NCBI GenBank assembly: GCA_015179045.1
Contig: WHUZ01000085.1
Span: 186,001-250,000 of the forward strand
Reading direction: 5' to 3'
From: Kalaharituber pfeilii
Lineage: Eukaryota > Ascomycota > Pezizomycetes > Pezizales > Pezizaceae
DNA: 64,000 bases
Shown: piece by piece, positions 22,903 to 33,310 of the stretch
Numbering within the stretch: position 1 is the first letter of the stretch
Layout of the letters: each line of letters begins with the position of its first letter
Notes under the pieces: generated by a model
What the model was told of the DNA's origin: nothing
The model's database searches: none
What the model saw: the letters and a program-made list of their open reading frames with translations, nothing else
Program-made: the position numbers and the translations under genes

Positions 22903-23365
22903 ATTGATAAAGTGCTTGAGGTATAGTATGAGGATTAAGGGTCTCGAAGCGTAGTATGAGTTCCGAAGTCTTGATATTGGATACCGGTAAAGAGAAAAGA
23001 ATTTCAAGAGGATAGAAAGAATAGAGAGGCCTATAAATACACTTTTAAAATGTACAACTTATCTCCTAGAGACCTTGAAAGATATTAAACGTAACAGACT
23101 TGATATAGGTCTATGTAATTGAATCACTTTTAATATTTATAGAACTTGTTAGCAGGTTGGAATGACCTCCGAGTCTCTAATTTATTACCATATTCAGTAT
23201 TTACAGTTAACTATGAAACCGTGCGCTAGCTGAGCATTTTAGTGAGCCATCATTTTAGCGAGCCGTCAAGAGAAACACTAGCATATCTTGCCTGTCTTAT
23301 GCTCGAGCCAGAGCTCGAGCTCATGCCAGGCCAGCTCGAGCTTGCTCGGCTCGTGCCGCTCACTA

Positions 23366-23593
23366 GAACTTGGATGAGCTCCAAGTCTCTAATTATTACT
23401 ATATTAGATATTTACAGTTTATGAAACCTTGCACTGGCTAAGCATTTTAGCGAGCTGTCAAGAAAAACACTAGCATGATCTTGGCTCGTTTGAGCTCGAG
23501 CTGGCTCGGCTCGTGCCGCTCACTAACTTACCCACGAGCTGGCTCGAGCTCACCCTCCAGCTCTGCTCGAGCTAGCTCGTGCCGCTCACTAAA
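23366..23593 (-). mobile_element. hAT terminal fragments
   Basis: Two further copies of the hAT terminus GCTCGTGCCGCTCACTA end at about 23525 and 23593, behind sequence matching the interior of the MITE at 35.1-35.4 kb. They look like stacked or nested non-autonomous hAT ends immediately beside the autonomous element. Confidence 0.6.
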
Positions 23594-23837
23594 TACTAAA
23601 CCAATCATCATCGCCAGTACCGGTGGTTGGAATGTCTGTCTCCCTGCAGTACTAATAAGAAATCAGTATATAGTCAAGCGATACAGAAAAAAGTCACTTA
23701 TCTGAATACCTGCGAAAAGCGCTGCTCAATAAAAAAAAGTCTAGATAGTTATCCGAAAATATTGAAAGGTTCATATTAAATCCGTGTCCAAGTAACCTGA
23801 AGTTGGCCCCTGAAATAGCCTCGTAACCAGCCCTCCT

Positions 23838-24258
23838 GCCCCTGAAATTGCTTGAACGGCCTGAATGGCCTGGACGGCCTGGTCGGCGGCCTGGACGGTT
23901 GGGAACACTGGCCTGGACCGGCCTGATCCACATGAATCAGGCCCACTAGGCCGGTCCAGACCATTCAGGCCGGCCCAAGCCAATCAGGCCGGCCCAAGCC
24001 AATCAGGCCGGCCCAGGCCAACCAGGCCGGTCCAGGCCATTCAGGCAGGTTCAAGCCAATTAAACGAATCACTCCACAGCTATCCAGGTGAATTGAGGCC
24101 AGCATTTACCAGATTGTTTGAGTATCTAAATGGTCTGGACCGACCTGGTTGGCCTGGGCCGGCCTGAATGATCTGGACCGGCCTGATTGGCCTGGTTGGC
24201 CTGGACCGGCCTGAATGCTCTGGACCGGCCTGAATGGCCTGGCCTGTTGGATTCATTG
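23838..24258. mobile_element. GGCC-rich foldback element
   Basis: GGCC repeats in both arms flank the shared centre (CCACAGCTATCCAGGTGAATT at 24074-24094). The right end is CCTGTTGGATTCATT, followed by GCCTGCAAT, where a Sat58 array resumes. The left end is degraded. Confidence 0.6.
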
Positions 24259-24436
24259 CCTGCAATACCTGTCAAATTCAGCTGATTCTACCTCACCTTG
24301 TTCTGCCACATCTATCAAATTCAGCTCATTCCGCATCTTCTCGTGCCACGGTTCAGGCATGCCATACATCAAATTCAGCTCACTGTACCTCATCTCATGC
24401 CGTCAGGTCGGGGCTGCCATATCTATCAAATTCAAC

Positions 24437-24502
24437 TCTTTTTTTTTTTTTTTTTCATATCATTACTCGCTTGCCGCCCTAGGGGCTATGGCGGGGTCTG
24501 GT
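24437..24502 (-). mobile_element. Tail A insertion in Sat58
   Basis: Poly-T, CATATCATTACTCGCTTGCC, GCCCTAGGGGCTATGGCGG. Flanks TTCAACTC and TTCAGCTC are an approximate duplication. Confidence 0.7.
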
Positions 24503-24534
24503 TCAGCTCATTCTACCGCATCTCACACCGTCAG

Positions 24535-24710
24535 TGTTAGAGATCTACAGTAATGTCGGAGTGTCGGAGGTGTCGGATATCAGAGAGGTCCGTGATAAAG
24601 GGTGGTAAGGGCCCGAGAGCAACCTCATGCTCTATGTATATAGGTGTATTACTTTGGCTACTCTCTCTACGAAGGAATAACAATCATCTCTTTCTACCCA
24701 AAGCTCAACA
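24535..24710 (+). mobile_element. Solo LTR, family B (176 bp)
   Basis: Essentially identical to 4401-4576, with a perfect 5-bp duplication GTCAG (24530-24534 and 24711-24715). It lies within a Sat58 unit. Confidence 0.93.
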
Positions 24711-25069
24711 GTCAGCTCCAGTGGGCCATATGTGTCAAACTCAGCCCATTCCACCGCATCTTGCACCATTGGGACGAGCCGGCTATATGTGTCAAATTTA
24801 GCTCATTCTGCATCATCTCGTGCCGACAGCCCGGGCCTGCAATTCGTGTGGAATTCAGCTCAATCTGACTCACCTCACGCCGTCGAATAGGGCCTGCAAA
24901 ACCTGTCAAGTTCAGCTCATTCTGACTCATCTCATGTCGTCGAATAGGGCCTGCCAAACCTGTCAAGTCCAGCTCATTCTGCAGCATCTCGTGCCGGCAG
25001 GTTTGTCCCGCCATACCTGTCAAATTCTGCTCATTGTGCCCGATCACGCGCTGTCAGGTCAGGCCGGCT

Positions 25070-25130
25070 GCCCTGCCATGGCGAACAGCTACAAGCGGGG
25101 TCATGTGATACAAAAAAAAAAAAAAAAAAA
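25070..25130 (+). mobile_element. Tail B insertion in Sat58
   Basis: CCCTGCCATGGCGAACAGC..GCGGGGTCATGTGATAC then poly-A. The 13-bp duplication GGTCAGGCCGGCT lies at 25057-25069 and 25131-25143. Confidence 0.9.
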
Positions 25131-25448
25131 GGTCAGGCCGGCTATACGTGCCAAATTCAGCTTATTCTGCCTCATCTCGTGGGCCGGCCATACCTGTCAA
25201 CTTTCTCACGCCATCGGGTTGGGCCTTCCATGCCTGTCAAATTCAGCTCACTCTACCTCATCTCACAGACTCACAGCGGTAGTGCTATACCTGTAAAATT
25301 GAGCTCATTCTTCCTCACCCTAAGGCCGTGGGGCCGGACCTGCCATATCTATTAAATTCAACTCATTCTGCCACATCTCATGTCGTTCCGCCAGCCCTGT
25401 CATGTCTATCAAATTCAATGCCGGCGAGAGACACCTGTCAAATTTTTT

Positions 25449-25851
25449 TTTTTTTTGCCCAGGAGCGAACTCAGCTTGCTGAGGAGTGTTGAAGATTATG
25501 CAATGCATATGAACCGAGACTATGAACCGAGACTATGAACCGAGATTATGGTATAAGGTTATTCCATGTGATGAGGAATCTAAGTTGTGGATACGTGTTG
25601 TGATGATGAGCAACCTTTATACTCGCACAATTTGCTAGCAGCTCATGTCTATAAATAGGTGGATGTTAGGAGCACATACTGTACGTTGAATACACAAGAC
25701 ATAAGAGTGAACAATACTATACGCATCCCTGTGCATCTTTTCCGCATATGTTGCTATAAGGAGTGTATGGGTTGATTACAGCCTGCCCAGTGTTTTTCGT
25801 CCCAATTCAGGAAAAATGCCAAGACCTGACGTCGGCTCAGACCTACTGTCG
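25449..25851 (+). repeat. T-module fragment interrupted by an LTR
   Basis: GCCCAGGAGCGAACTCAGC..TGCTGAGGAG (a CTCAGC-TT-GCTGAG hairpin) and, after the LTR, TGTATGGGTTGATTACAGCC and GTGTTTTTCGTCCCAATTC. The same blocks occur uninterrupted at 28460-28545 and 62180-62240. They join a Sat58 array to a 12-bp array. Confidence 0.65.
25487..25758 (+). mobile_element. Solo LTR, family D (272 bp)
   Basis: It begins TGTTGAAGATTATGC and ends TATGTTGCTATA, with a perfect 5-bp duplication AGGAG (25482-25486 and 25759-25763). A TCTATAAATAGG promoter-like box lies near 25650. The uninterrupted site is visible at 28490. It contains three copies of GAACCGAGACTAT. The terminal TA in place of CA suggests decay. 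Confidence 0.75.
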
Positions 25852-26040
25852 GCCACCGAAATGGCTGCCGAAATGGCTGCTGCCAAAACGGCTGTCAACA
25901 CGGCTACCGAAAGGGCTATGGAAAACGCTGCTGAAATGGCTGCCAAAATGGCTACTAAAATAGATCATGAAATGGCTACCGAAATGGCTACTGAAAAGAC
26001 TGCTGAAATGGCTGCTGAAATGGCTGCTGAAATGGCTAGG
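25852..26040 (+). repeat. 12-bp array (GAAATGGCTGCT type)
   Basis: About fifteen 12-bp units GAAATGGCTRCY. Because the period is a multiple of three, several frames stay open (EMAA, KWLL and SHFS repeats), so long ORFs here are not evidence of a protein. It opens into Sat58 at 26041. Confidence 0.85.
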
Positions 26041-27110
26041 GCCGGCCATGCCTGTCAAATTCAGCTCATGCCGTCAAGTCGGGCATGCAATTCATCTGAA
26101 ATTGAGCTCATTCTACCTCACCTGCCGTCGGCTCGGATTTGCCATACTGTGGTTCACCACTTTCCCGGACACCCCACTTTCCCGGACACATTTACCACCA
26201 AAACTGCGCAACTTTCGCACTCAATATCTCAACAACCACAATAGCATTTGTGAATGCACTTTGTGTAGCTATTAGACAAAGTGTAATTCTTGCTATCTAG
26301 CACCTTTTCTTCATCAAAAATTGGGGGTGCAAAGGGATTATGACTTGTCGCATTTACGTTGGAAGGCTTGGCATTTATTTGTATGGGATCTCCATACAAA
26401 ATGTTCATCAGACTCGAATGTAGTCCTACTCTTCAACGCTAATTACAATAGCTATGATAGTATATGTCAAGAATCACCTGAAGAGGTATAGTAAGGTGCT
26501 GCATTTAGTTTACTTTCATTTGTTGAATTGTAGAGTTGGTGTACAACTATCTACTTTTGGGCGTTGTTCTCATACAAATGGTTTCTATGGGAAATATGAA
26601 TATTGTGAATAATTTCACAACCACTACAGTTATTATCTAACTACGTTGTTCATAGTTTCCGACTGAGTGATGCTATTGAATGTGAGTGTCTGAGTTTTTT
26701 TCATGAATTGATTGCAGGTGTAGCATGCAGAATTCGGGGGTGGTGACATTTGTATGGAGATCCCATACAAATAAATGCCAAGCCTTCCAACAAAAATGCG
26801 ACAAGCCATAATCCCTTTGCAACCACAATTTTTGATGAAGAAAAAGTGCTAGATAGCAAGAATTACACTGTGTGTAATAGCTACACAAAGTGCATTCACA
26901 AATGCTGTTGTGGTTGTTGAGATATTGAGTGCGAAAGTTGCGCAGTTTTGGTGGTAAATGTGTCCGGGAAAGTGGGGTGTCCGGGAAAGTGGTGAACCAC
27001 AGTACCTGTCAAATTGAGCACATCTTACCTCATCTCACCCTGTCCGGCCGGACCTGCCATACCTGTCAAATTCAGCTCATTGTACGCCATCACGTTGGGC
27101 CTGCAATCAA
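26041..27110 (+). repeat. Sat58 array split by a MITE
   Basis: Sat58 units at 26041-26146 and 27003-27110 are continuous once the TA-flanked element 26147-27002 is removed. Confidence 0.8.
26147..27002. mobile_element. Tc1/mariner-type MITE with 260-bp inverted repeats
   Basis: It starts CTGTGGTTCACCACTTTCC and ends with the complement (..GTGGTGAACCACAG). It is flanked by TA on both sides, replacing the Sat58 phrase CATACCTGTC with CATA..TACCTGTC. The arms (26147-26411 and 26742-27002) are near-perfect inverted copies; only about 330 bp in the middle is unique. Two copies of CACTTTCCCGGACAC sit at each tip. It has no transposase and the RNA would fold into a long hairpin. Confidence 0.92.
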
Positions 27111-27398
27111 TGAATCCAACAGGGCGTGATCTGCATTGGACTGAAACCGCCTGGGCCAGTCAAGGCCGGTATTCTCAGTGGCCTGGACCGGCCTGGTTGG
27201 CCTGGACCGGCCTGATTGGCCTGGACCGGCCTGATTGGCCTGGACCGGCCTGATTGGCCTGGACCGGCCTGAATGGTCTGGACCGGCCTGAATGGTCTGG
27301 CCTGAACAATCAGGGCAGGCCACGCCCAGAATTTCACGGTCCAGGCCGGCCCAGGCCTCCGGTTGGCCTGGCCTGGCCTGGCCTGTTGGATTCATTGC
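27111..27398. mobile_element. GGCC-rich foldback element (288 bp)
   Basis: Inverted ends AATGAATCCAACAGG and CCTGTTGGATTCATT enclose GGCCTGGACCGG repeats. The near-perfect 9-bp duplication GCCTGCAAT / GCCTACAAT lies just outside (27101-27109 and 27399-27408, by eye). It lies within Sat58. Confidence 0.8.
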
Positions 27399-28320
27399 CT
27401 ACAATACCTGTCAAATTCAGCTGATTCTACCTCAGCTCGTTCTGCCACATCTATCAAATTCAGCTCATTCCGCATCTTCTCATGCCTCGGCTCAGGCATG
27501 CCATACATCTCAAATTCAGCTCACTCTACCTCATCCCATCTTGTGCCTCGGGCATGCCATACGTCTCAAACTCATCTCTTATTTGCACCGTATGCTCGGC
27601 CCGGCCATACCTGTGAAATTCAGCTCATTCCACCGCATCTCGCACCGTCAGCTCCAGTGGGCCATATGTGTCAAATTCAGCTCATTCTGCATCACCTCGT
27701 GCCAACAGCCCGGGCCTGCAATTCGTGTGCAATTTACCTCATTCTGGCTCACCTCACACCGTTGAATAGGGCCTGCAATTCGTGTGAAATTTAGCTCATT
27801 CTGGCTCACCTCACACCGTTGAATAGGGCCTGCAATTCGGGTGAAATTTAGCTCATTCTGGCTCATCTCACGCCGTCGAATAGGGCCTGCCAAACCTCTC
27901 AGGTTCAGCTCATTCTGCCGCATCTCGTGCCGGCAGGTTGGGCCCGCCATACCCATCAAAGTCAGCTCATTGCGCCTGATCTCCCGCTGTCAGGTCAGGC
28001 CGGCTATACGTACCAATTTCAGCTTATTCTGCCTCATCTCGTAGGCCGGCCATACCTGTCAACTTTCTCACGCCGTCGGGTTGGGCCTTCCATGCCTGTC
28101 AAATTCAGCTCACTCTACCTCATCTCAGGGCGGTAGATGTGGCCTGCTATGCCTGTAAATTTGAGCTCATTCTTCCTCACCTGAGGCCGTGGGGCCGGAC
28201 CTGCCATATCTATTAATTTCAACTCATTCTGCCATATCTCATACCATCGGGCCGGACCTGTCATATCTATCAAATTCAATGCTGGCAAGAGAGACTTGTC
28301 ATACTTGTTAAGTTCAGCTC
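27399..28320 (+). repeat. Sat58 array
   Basis: About 15 degenerate units. Its order of unit variants resembles the arrays at 24.7-25.4 and 61.0-62.0 kb, indicating block duplication rather than independent expansion. Confidence 0.85.
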
Positions 28321-28560
28321 AGGTTGCAGGACTACTTGGCACTTCAGCCCATTAGCTTAGGCGCAAGCTATATCAATTTATGACCAAATGCGACTGGGTT
28401 CAATCCGGCGCGAGGCGTAACCAGCAGTACTTACGACGAGTGGCCGCGATTCCTGTCCTGTGCCCAGGAGCGAACTCAGCTTGCTGAGGAGTGTATGGGT
28501 TGGTTACAAGCTGCCCAGTGTTTTTCGTCCCAATTCGGTCAAAATGCCAAGACCTGTCGT
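28316..28560 (+). repeat. T-module with tRNA-like promoter
   Basis: After the Sat58 array come TTGCAGGACTACTTGGCAC, then an A-box-like TAGCTTAGGCGC (from 28353) and a consensus B-box GGGTTCAATCC (28396-28406) about 44 nt later, the normal tRNA gene spacing. The CTCAGC-TT-GCTGAG hairpin and GTTTTTCGTCCCAATTCGG follow. A second copy with shortened box spacing lies at 62045-62240. I infer a tRNA-derived, pol III-capable module; it is not a tRNA gene because no acceptor stem closes. Confidence 0.6.
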
Positions 28561-29097
28561 CGGCTCAGAGAACCTGCCAGAATCCCCAGAACCTGCCGGA
28601 AAGCCGTAGAACCAACCGGAAAGCCCTAGAACCTGCTGGAAGACTCCGGAATCCACCAGCGACAGGTATCGCCGAGCTCATTCCCTACCTCGCCATAGCC
28701 CATAGGGCGGCATGCGAGTACTGATATTAAAAAAAAAAAAAAAAGAGCTCATTCCCGGATATTCCTGACGCTTCTACCTGCTTCCAGTCATTTCCTTGGC
28801 CTTCCATGTACTTCCAGTCGTTTCCTTGGTTTTCCATGTACTTCCAGTCGTTTCCTCGGTTTTCCATGTACTTCGTTTGTTTATTTGCTCATTTGCTTGT
28901 TTGCTTGGATTTGCCACCGAGGGCTTTCTATTAAGAGGCCCTCCCCCCTCCTCTCTCTTGCCTCTCCACGCAACAACTTGTATTCTACCCAAGTTGTGTA
29001 TTTAGCTTTCAAATACATCTACCTCTCGGTATCACATAGCTCCGACCGCCTCTGCCTCTGCCTCTGCCTCTGCCTCTGCTGTGAAATCGCCCCGGCG
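28561..29097. repeat. Low-complexity sequence and short tandem repeats
   Basis: 28570-28665 has repeats of the AGAACCTGCCGGAAAGCC type. 28770-28880 has three 30-bp units ending TTTCCATGTACTTCCAGTCG. 29045-29080 has six CCTCTG units. No gene was recognised. Confidence 0.7.
28686..28744 (+). mobile_element. Tail A insertion (59 bp)
   Basis: TACCTCGCCATAGCCCATAG..GGCATGCGAGTACTGATAT then poly-A, with the perfect 12-bp duplication GAGCTCATTCCC (28674-28685 and 28745-28756). Confidence 0.9.
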
Positions 29098-29690
29098 CCT
29101 GCCGCCCGGGATGACTCGGGACAGGTACTTTTTACCTGTCCGCTCAGGGACAGGTAGTTCCTTGTACGGTAAGCGGATCGCCAGTGGCGTGCGCTAATAT
29201 GCAGAGTTTTCAAGGGTGGCGAGCTCGCATGTACCCGAGTACAACTTTATGTATATCGAAGATATGATTGCTACCCACTCACAGCTTTTCTCTTTCGCAT
29301 CTGCTCTCGCGGAATCATTTACTAGTTACCGCTTGATAGCCAGGAGGCGTGGTCTTTCAACAACGCCAACCGCCACTACCTCCGAAGTTGGCCATACATC
29401 CATTAAGTCCACCAGTAATACATGTTGCTGCGTCCTACAATAGTAAATGGCTGAATGATAGTAAAAAAAAAAAAAAAAAAAAAAAAAACTGTCGCCGCAA
29501 TTTTGTAAATACTTGGCCGAAGAGCTTTAATAGTATATAAGGCTTTTGATGACTGTTCTGACATATGTTTTTCTGCTTATTCAATAGCTCACTGTGCCCA
29601 TTCTCACTCAGCATTACCTATCATCTCGGTCTCATTCCTCTTAGCAACACCTAGCCCCCACGCATAGCTTTTTATACCTAAATAGGCAAT

Positions 29691-31928
29691 ATGGGTGATA
29701 GATATGATATTCCTGCACTTCATGAGCAGTATGCTTTTGTTGATGATGTATTACATCGCCTTCAAGACTATGCATTAGTTACTGGATTTGCAGTTGTAGT
29801 TGGAAGTGGTTCAGAGAAGAAAGGTAGAATTGAATATCTCTGTGTCCATCATGGAAAGGTTCGGAATACACGCAAGTAAGTTAAGAGCTCTAATATAGTA
29901 AATACAATTAATAGCTAATATCTGAATAGGTTGGAAGATGCTACACGCCAGCGTGAAACTAAGTCTCGAGCTAAGGATTGCAAGTGGATGTGTTACTTAT
30001 CCTATAAAAATATTAAGGATGGTAATACTAGCAGCAAGCAAAAAGGCTGGGTTCTGACAGTTAAAACACTTGAGCATGTTCATCCTATGGAAGAGCAAGC
30101 AGGTGATATCTATCCTGAGCATAAACGGCGAGATATAGGACAACAACGTCAGCTTGCAGAGGCATCCGAATTCAGATCTGCTGGAGCAAGTTATAATGAA
30201 TACCTATGATTTCAAGCTCAACCAGGTCATCCACTCGATCCTAAGTCATTTTACAATACAAAGCGTACTCAATTTTTAAAGACACCTTCTGATATGATAG
30301 AGCAAATGCTAGCAGCATTAGAAAAGGCAGGCTTTCATACTCGCACTAGATGGAGTGAAGAAAGTAAGGAAGATCTAGTAATACGCCGACTAGAGCAGAT
30401 CTTCTTTATTGATTCACAACAGATTCTTTTATGCCAACGCTTTGCATCAGATTTTTTACTTGAAAGTGATGCCACTTTTGGGAATAATCAACTTCGCATG
30501 CCTCTTGCTCATTTGATTGGAATTACTAATACTAACCTAACATTTACGGCTTGTTTTTCATTTATTCGATCTGAAAGTTGTGAGGATTTCAACTTTATTC
30601 ATTCACAAATGGAAGAGCTAGTATGGGCAGGTAGATGTCCTCCTCCACGAGTTATTATTAGTGACCAAAGCAAAGGGATGATAAAGTCAATGAGTGAAAC
30701 TATGCCACATTCTATACATCAGCTATGTGAATGGCATATATTTCAAAATATCAAGAAACGGCTGACTGAAAGTGGACGATATGATAAAGAGCAGCGTGAG
30801 ATATTGCATGGATTTGTTTGGGCCTATATTCAAGCTACTACAGTAGAGAATATGCAGAAGGCAAAGGCAGACTTACTATATCGATTGCATTCACAAGAGC
30901 AGGAATATCTAACTCAAAATTGGGATGATAAAGAGCAACACGTTCTCCGCTGTTATACATCCCAATATCGCAACTTAGGTGCAAATTCTTCTCAATGAAA
31001 TGAAGGAGTTCATCCAATAGCGAAGCAATTTCTTAACCCACAACTAACTTTGGATGAATGTACTTCACGACTTATGAAGTATTTACATGCTATGCATTCT
31101 CGCCTTGAACGCTCAGAAACTGAAAGCCGTACAAAAGTCCCTAGAATTCATGATCCTCAAGGTGCCTTTAAGCTTCTTTTAGGTACTGTTACACATTTTG
31201 CAATTGAAAAGATCAAATACGAATGGAATGCAGCCCGAATTCAGCATGATAAATACCTTAGTGACAATACTTACTCTGGATCCTTTGAGGTTGAACCATG
31301 TACCTGCGAAATTATTCACCGTTATGCATTACCCTGTCAACATCGCCTCCTACCTATAGTCTATGAAAACCGGCAGATTCCTCTTCAGCTTCTCCATCCA
31401 CGGTGGCAAATCAAAGGTCCAATAGCACCAATGGAGTGGACAATGACCGACAGAGAAACACCTTCAGATCCATCTATTGCAATACCTCAACAACAGCCAC
31501 AAGACCAATATACTAATCAAGGTCGAGACCTCCTTCTACGATCATTATATGACCAAGAACAGTTGCATGGTACCCTTACTGGTGAGAAGGCAGAGCTCTT
31601 TGCACGTTTGCAGCATACTCATACCAGCCACATGCAACGGATGTTCAGTTCCAGTACACCTGCTGGTCATGGTGCTCAGCCGATTATCCAGCAATTTGTA
31701 CCGCCAGCTTTAAATCAATTTCGTCAGAAAAAGACTAAGGGGAAAGCTAAAGCTCGTGCTATGACCTCTGCTGAGTTGGCTGAACGAACAGCTGCAGCAA
31801 GAAATACTAGAAAGCGCCGTAGGGAAGGCTCCTCAGGTGTAGTTGAGCTTGATGAGGATACGCAAGCTACGCAGGATGTTATTCTCGTTGCATCAAGGTC
31901 CCATGTATCTTCCACTGCACCTATTTAG
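29691..31928 (+). pseudogene. MULE transposase with two stop codons
   Basis: Exon 1 (29691-29875, MGDRYDIPALHEQ..) encodes a FAR1-like N-terminus. A 54-nt intron (29876-29929; GTAAGT donor, AATAG acceptor) restores the frame to exon 2 (..KLEDATRQRETK). The MULE catalytic domain follows, with LESDATFGNN and IISDQSKGM carrying the two aspartates and CEWHIFQNIKKR near the expected third acidic position. A SWIM zinc finger (CTCEIIHRYALPCQH) and a basic C-terminus (KKTKGKAKARA) follow. Two in-frame TGA codons (about 30207 and 30996) sit where arginine CGA is plausible, both explicable as C-to-T changes. Otherwise the reading frame is complete, so inactivation looks recent. Confidence 0.9.
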
Positions 31929-32135
31929 ATGTTCAAGTATTGTATGTAGTATCTTAGCTTAGATAGTACCTGAGGCCAAGAGAAGAGCCGTGAGTGGGAA
32001 ACTACCAAATTTTCGATATATACATCAAGTTGTACTTGGGTACATGCGAGCTCACCACCCTTGAAAACTCTGCATTTTAGCGCACGCCACTGGCGATCCG
32101 CTTACCGTACAAGGAACTACCTGTCCCTGAGCGGA

Positions 32136-32140
<5 letters not shown>

Positions 32141-32174
<34 letters not shown>

Positions 32175-33200
32175 ATAACCCCGCTTGTAGCACTAAGCCA
32201 TGGCAGGGTCCCTGGGCAAGCCCTCATAGCCCGGAGACAGGCTAAACTAACTCTCTACATACATGGCCCCCACGCGCCGTCGCCCCCGCTCTCCTAGCTT
32301 CGAGAACTTGACCCCAGCGAAGAAATTCTCTAAAACGTCATACTCCTCCCCATTCTCCGCCTTTCTTTTCCAATCCTTTCCCATGTCGCTCCACCTCTCA
32401 AAACCTTCTGGGCGGTTCTTCTGACTTCTGCATCGGAAAGCGAGGTGCTCCCCGGTTTGCACCTCCCCGCACCTGCACTTATCCGACTCAGCCGCCCCTA
32501 TCCTCTTCAACCACACCGCACACCTCCCTCTCTCCAGGCGCAAGGCAGTGAAATTGGATACTGCTATCCTATTCCACTCCATGACCTTTCCTCCTCCAAA
32601 GCCGTCCACTTCTCTCTTCTCCTTCCTCCACGCCTTCACCCTCTGGCGCACCCCACTTCCGGTGGCCACCTCCTTCCCCTGCATCACCGTCCCCTTCTTC
32701 GCCTACTCATCCGCCTTCTCATTTCCTGCGATTCCGATGTGAGCCTTGACCCACATCAGCTTCGCATCCCCTCCCTTCTTCTTCCTCCTCGCTACGGCAT
32801 CCACCACTCTCCTCACATCCTCGGTTTTCCCCTTTCCCTCCCTGCCTGCCTTCTGGATCGCCATGACGGCAGCCTCAGAATCTAAACAGATCAGTACAGG
32901 GACCTCCTCCTCCACACTCTCCAGCGCCTTTCTCACTCCCCTCACCTCCCCATCGAACACCGTCGCCGTTCTCCCCACCACCTCCGCCACGGCTGCCGAC
33001 CTCCCCCACACCCCTGCTCCCACCTTGCTGTCCTCGATCTTGCTGCCGTCGGAGAAAAGGACTGCCCTTTTTCTTCCGGCTTCCCCGATCGCGGCTTCCC
33101 ACTCCCCCCTCGTCTCCACTTCTCCTTTCCGCCTCTCCACCACTTCCACCTCCACCTTCTCACACCCCCCTCCCCACGAGATCTCCTCCCCCTCCTCCGA
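32141..33200 (-). mobile_element. 5'-truncated LINE inside the MULE right arm
   Basis: The perfect 12-bp duplication GAGCGGACAGGT (32129-32140 and 33201-33212) flanks a 1060-bp insert running on the minus strand into poly-A (poly-T at 32141-32167 on +). Its end is tail B (AATCACATAACCCCGC..GCCATGGCAGGG). Confidence 0.92.
32247..33200 (-). pseudogene. LINE RNase H and C-terminal zinc motif
   Basis: Ribonuclease H of a Tad-like non-LTR element: RAVLFSDGSKIEDSKVGAG, DGEVRGVRKALESV, VLICLDSEAAV and KAHIGIAGNEKADE supply the catalytic Asp-Glu-Asp-Asp pattern. An in-frame TAG follows ADE where the copy at 48.6 kb has Trp (TGG-to-TAG). The frame continues to the zinc motif CRCGEVQTGEHLAFRC and ends GAMYVES at 32247. 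APE and RT domains are absent through 5' truncation. Confidence 0.9.
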
Positions 33201-33248
33201 GAGCGGACAGGTAAAAAGTACCTGTCCGGAGTCATCCCGCCTGCCGCC

Positions 33249-33310
33249 CGCCCCGTACCTGGGTCCTGTACCCTGACCCGACCCGGAACGATATATTACA
33301 TAGATATGAC
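33249..33310. other. MULE flank, no feature recognised
   Basis: A short GC-rich stretch (CCCGTACCTGGGTCCTG..) between the MULE and the Sat58 array. Confidence 0.5.

Larger units (their letters stand above)
20461..23365 (-). mobile_element. hAT transposon (nearly complete)
   Basis: The transposase gene lies at 20642-22902. The 5' end reads TAGTGAGCGGCACGAGC on the minus strand (ends at 23365), the same terminus as the MITE at 35082-35395, which has an 8-bp duplication. The 3' terminus lies in the GCTCGAGC-rich region at 20500-20605 and is not cleanly resolved because of the inverted neighbour. Confidence 0.75.
24259..25448 (+). repeat. Sat58 array
   Basis: A degenerate tandem repeat of about 55-62 bp with core TCAAATTCAGCTCATTC, preceded by CCATACCTG and followed by a TCTCRTGCCGTC-type segment. 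It is interrupted by tail A (24437-24500), a solo LTR (24535-24710) and tail B (25070-25130). It has no stable reading frame. Confidence 0.85.
29107..33239 (+). mobile_element. MULE (Mutator-like) transposon
   Basis: The 9-bp duplication CCTGCCGCC (29098-29106 and 33240-33248) brackets terminal inverted repeats of at least 125 bp. They begin CGGGATGACTC and contain an inner palindrome around ACAGGTACTTTTTACCTGT. Left arm 29107-29260; right arm 31990-32140 plus 33201-33239, split by a LINE. Without the LINE the element is about 3.06 kb. It encodes a MULE transposase with two nonsense codons. A deleted relative occupies 36190-47149 on the other strand. Confidence 0.93.

Noticed and set aside
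32445..33276. Long plus-strand frames opposite the LINE RNase H
   Set aside because: Shadows of the minus-strand RNase H frame, which has the catalytic motifs.
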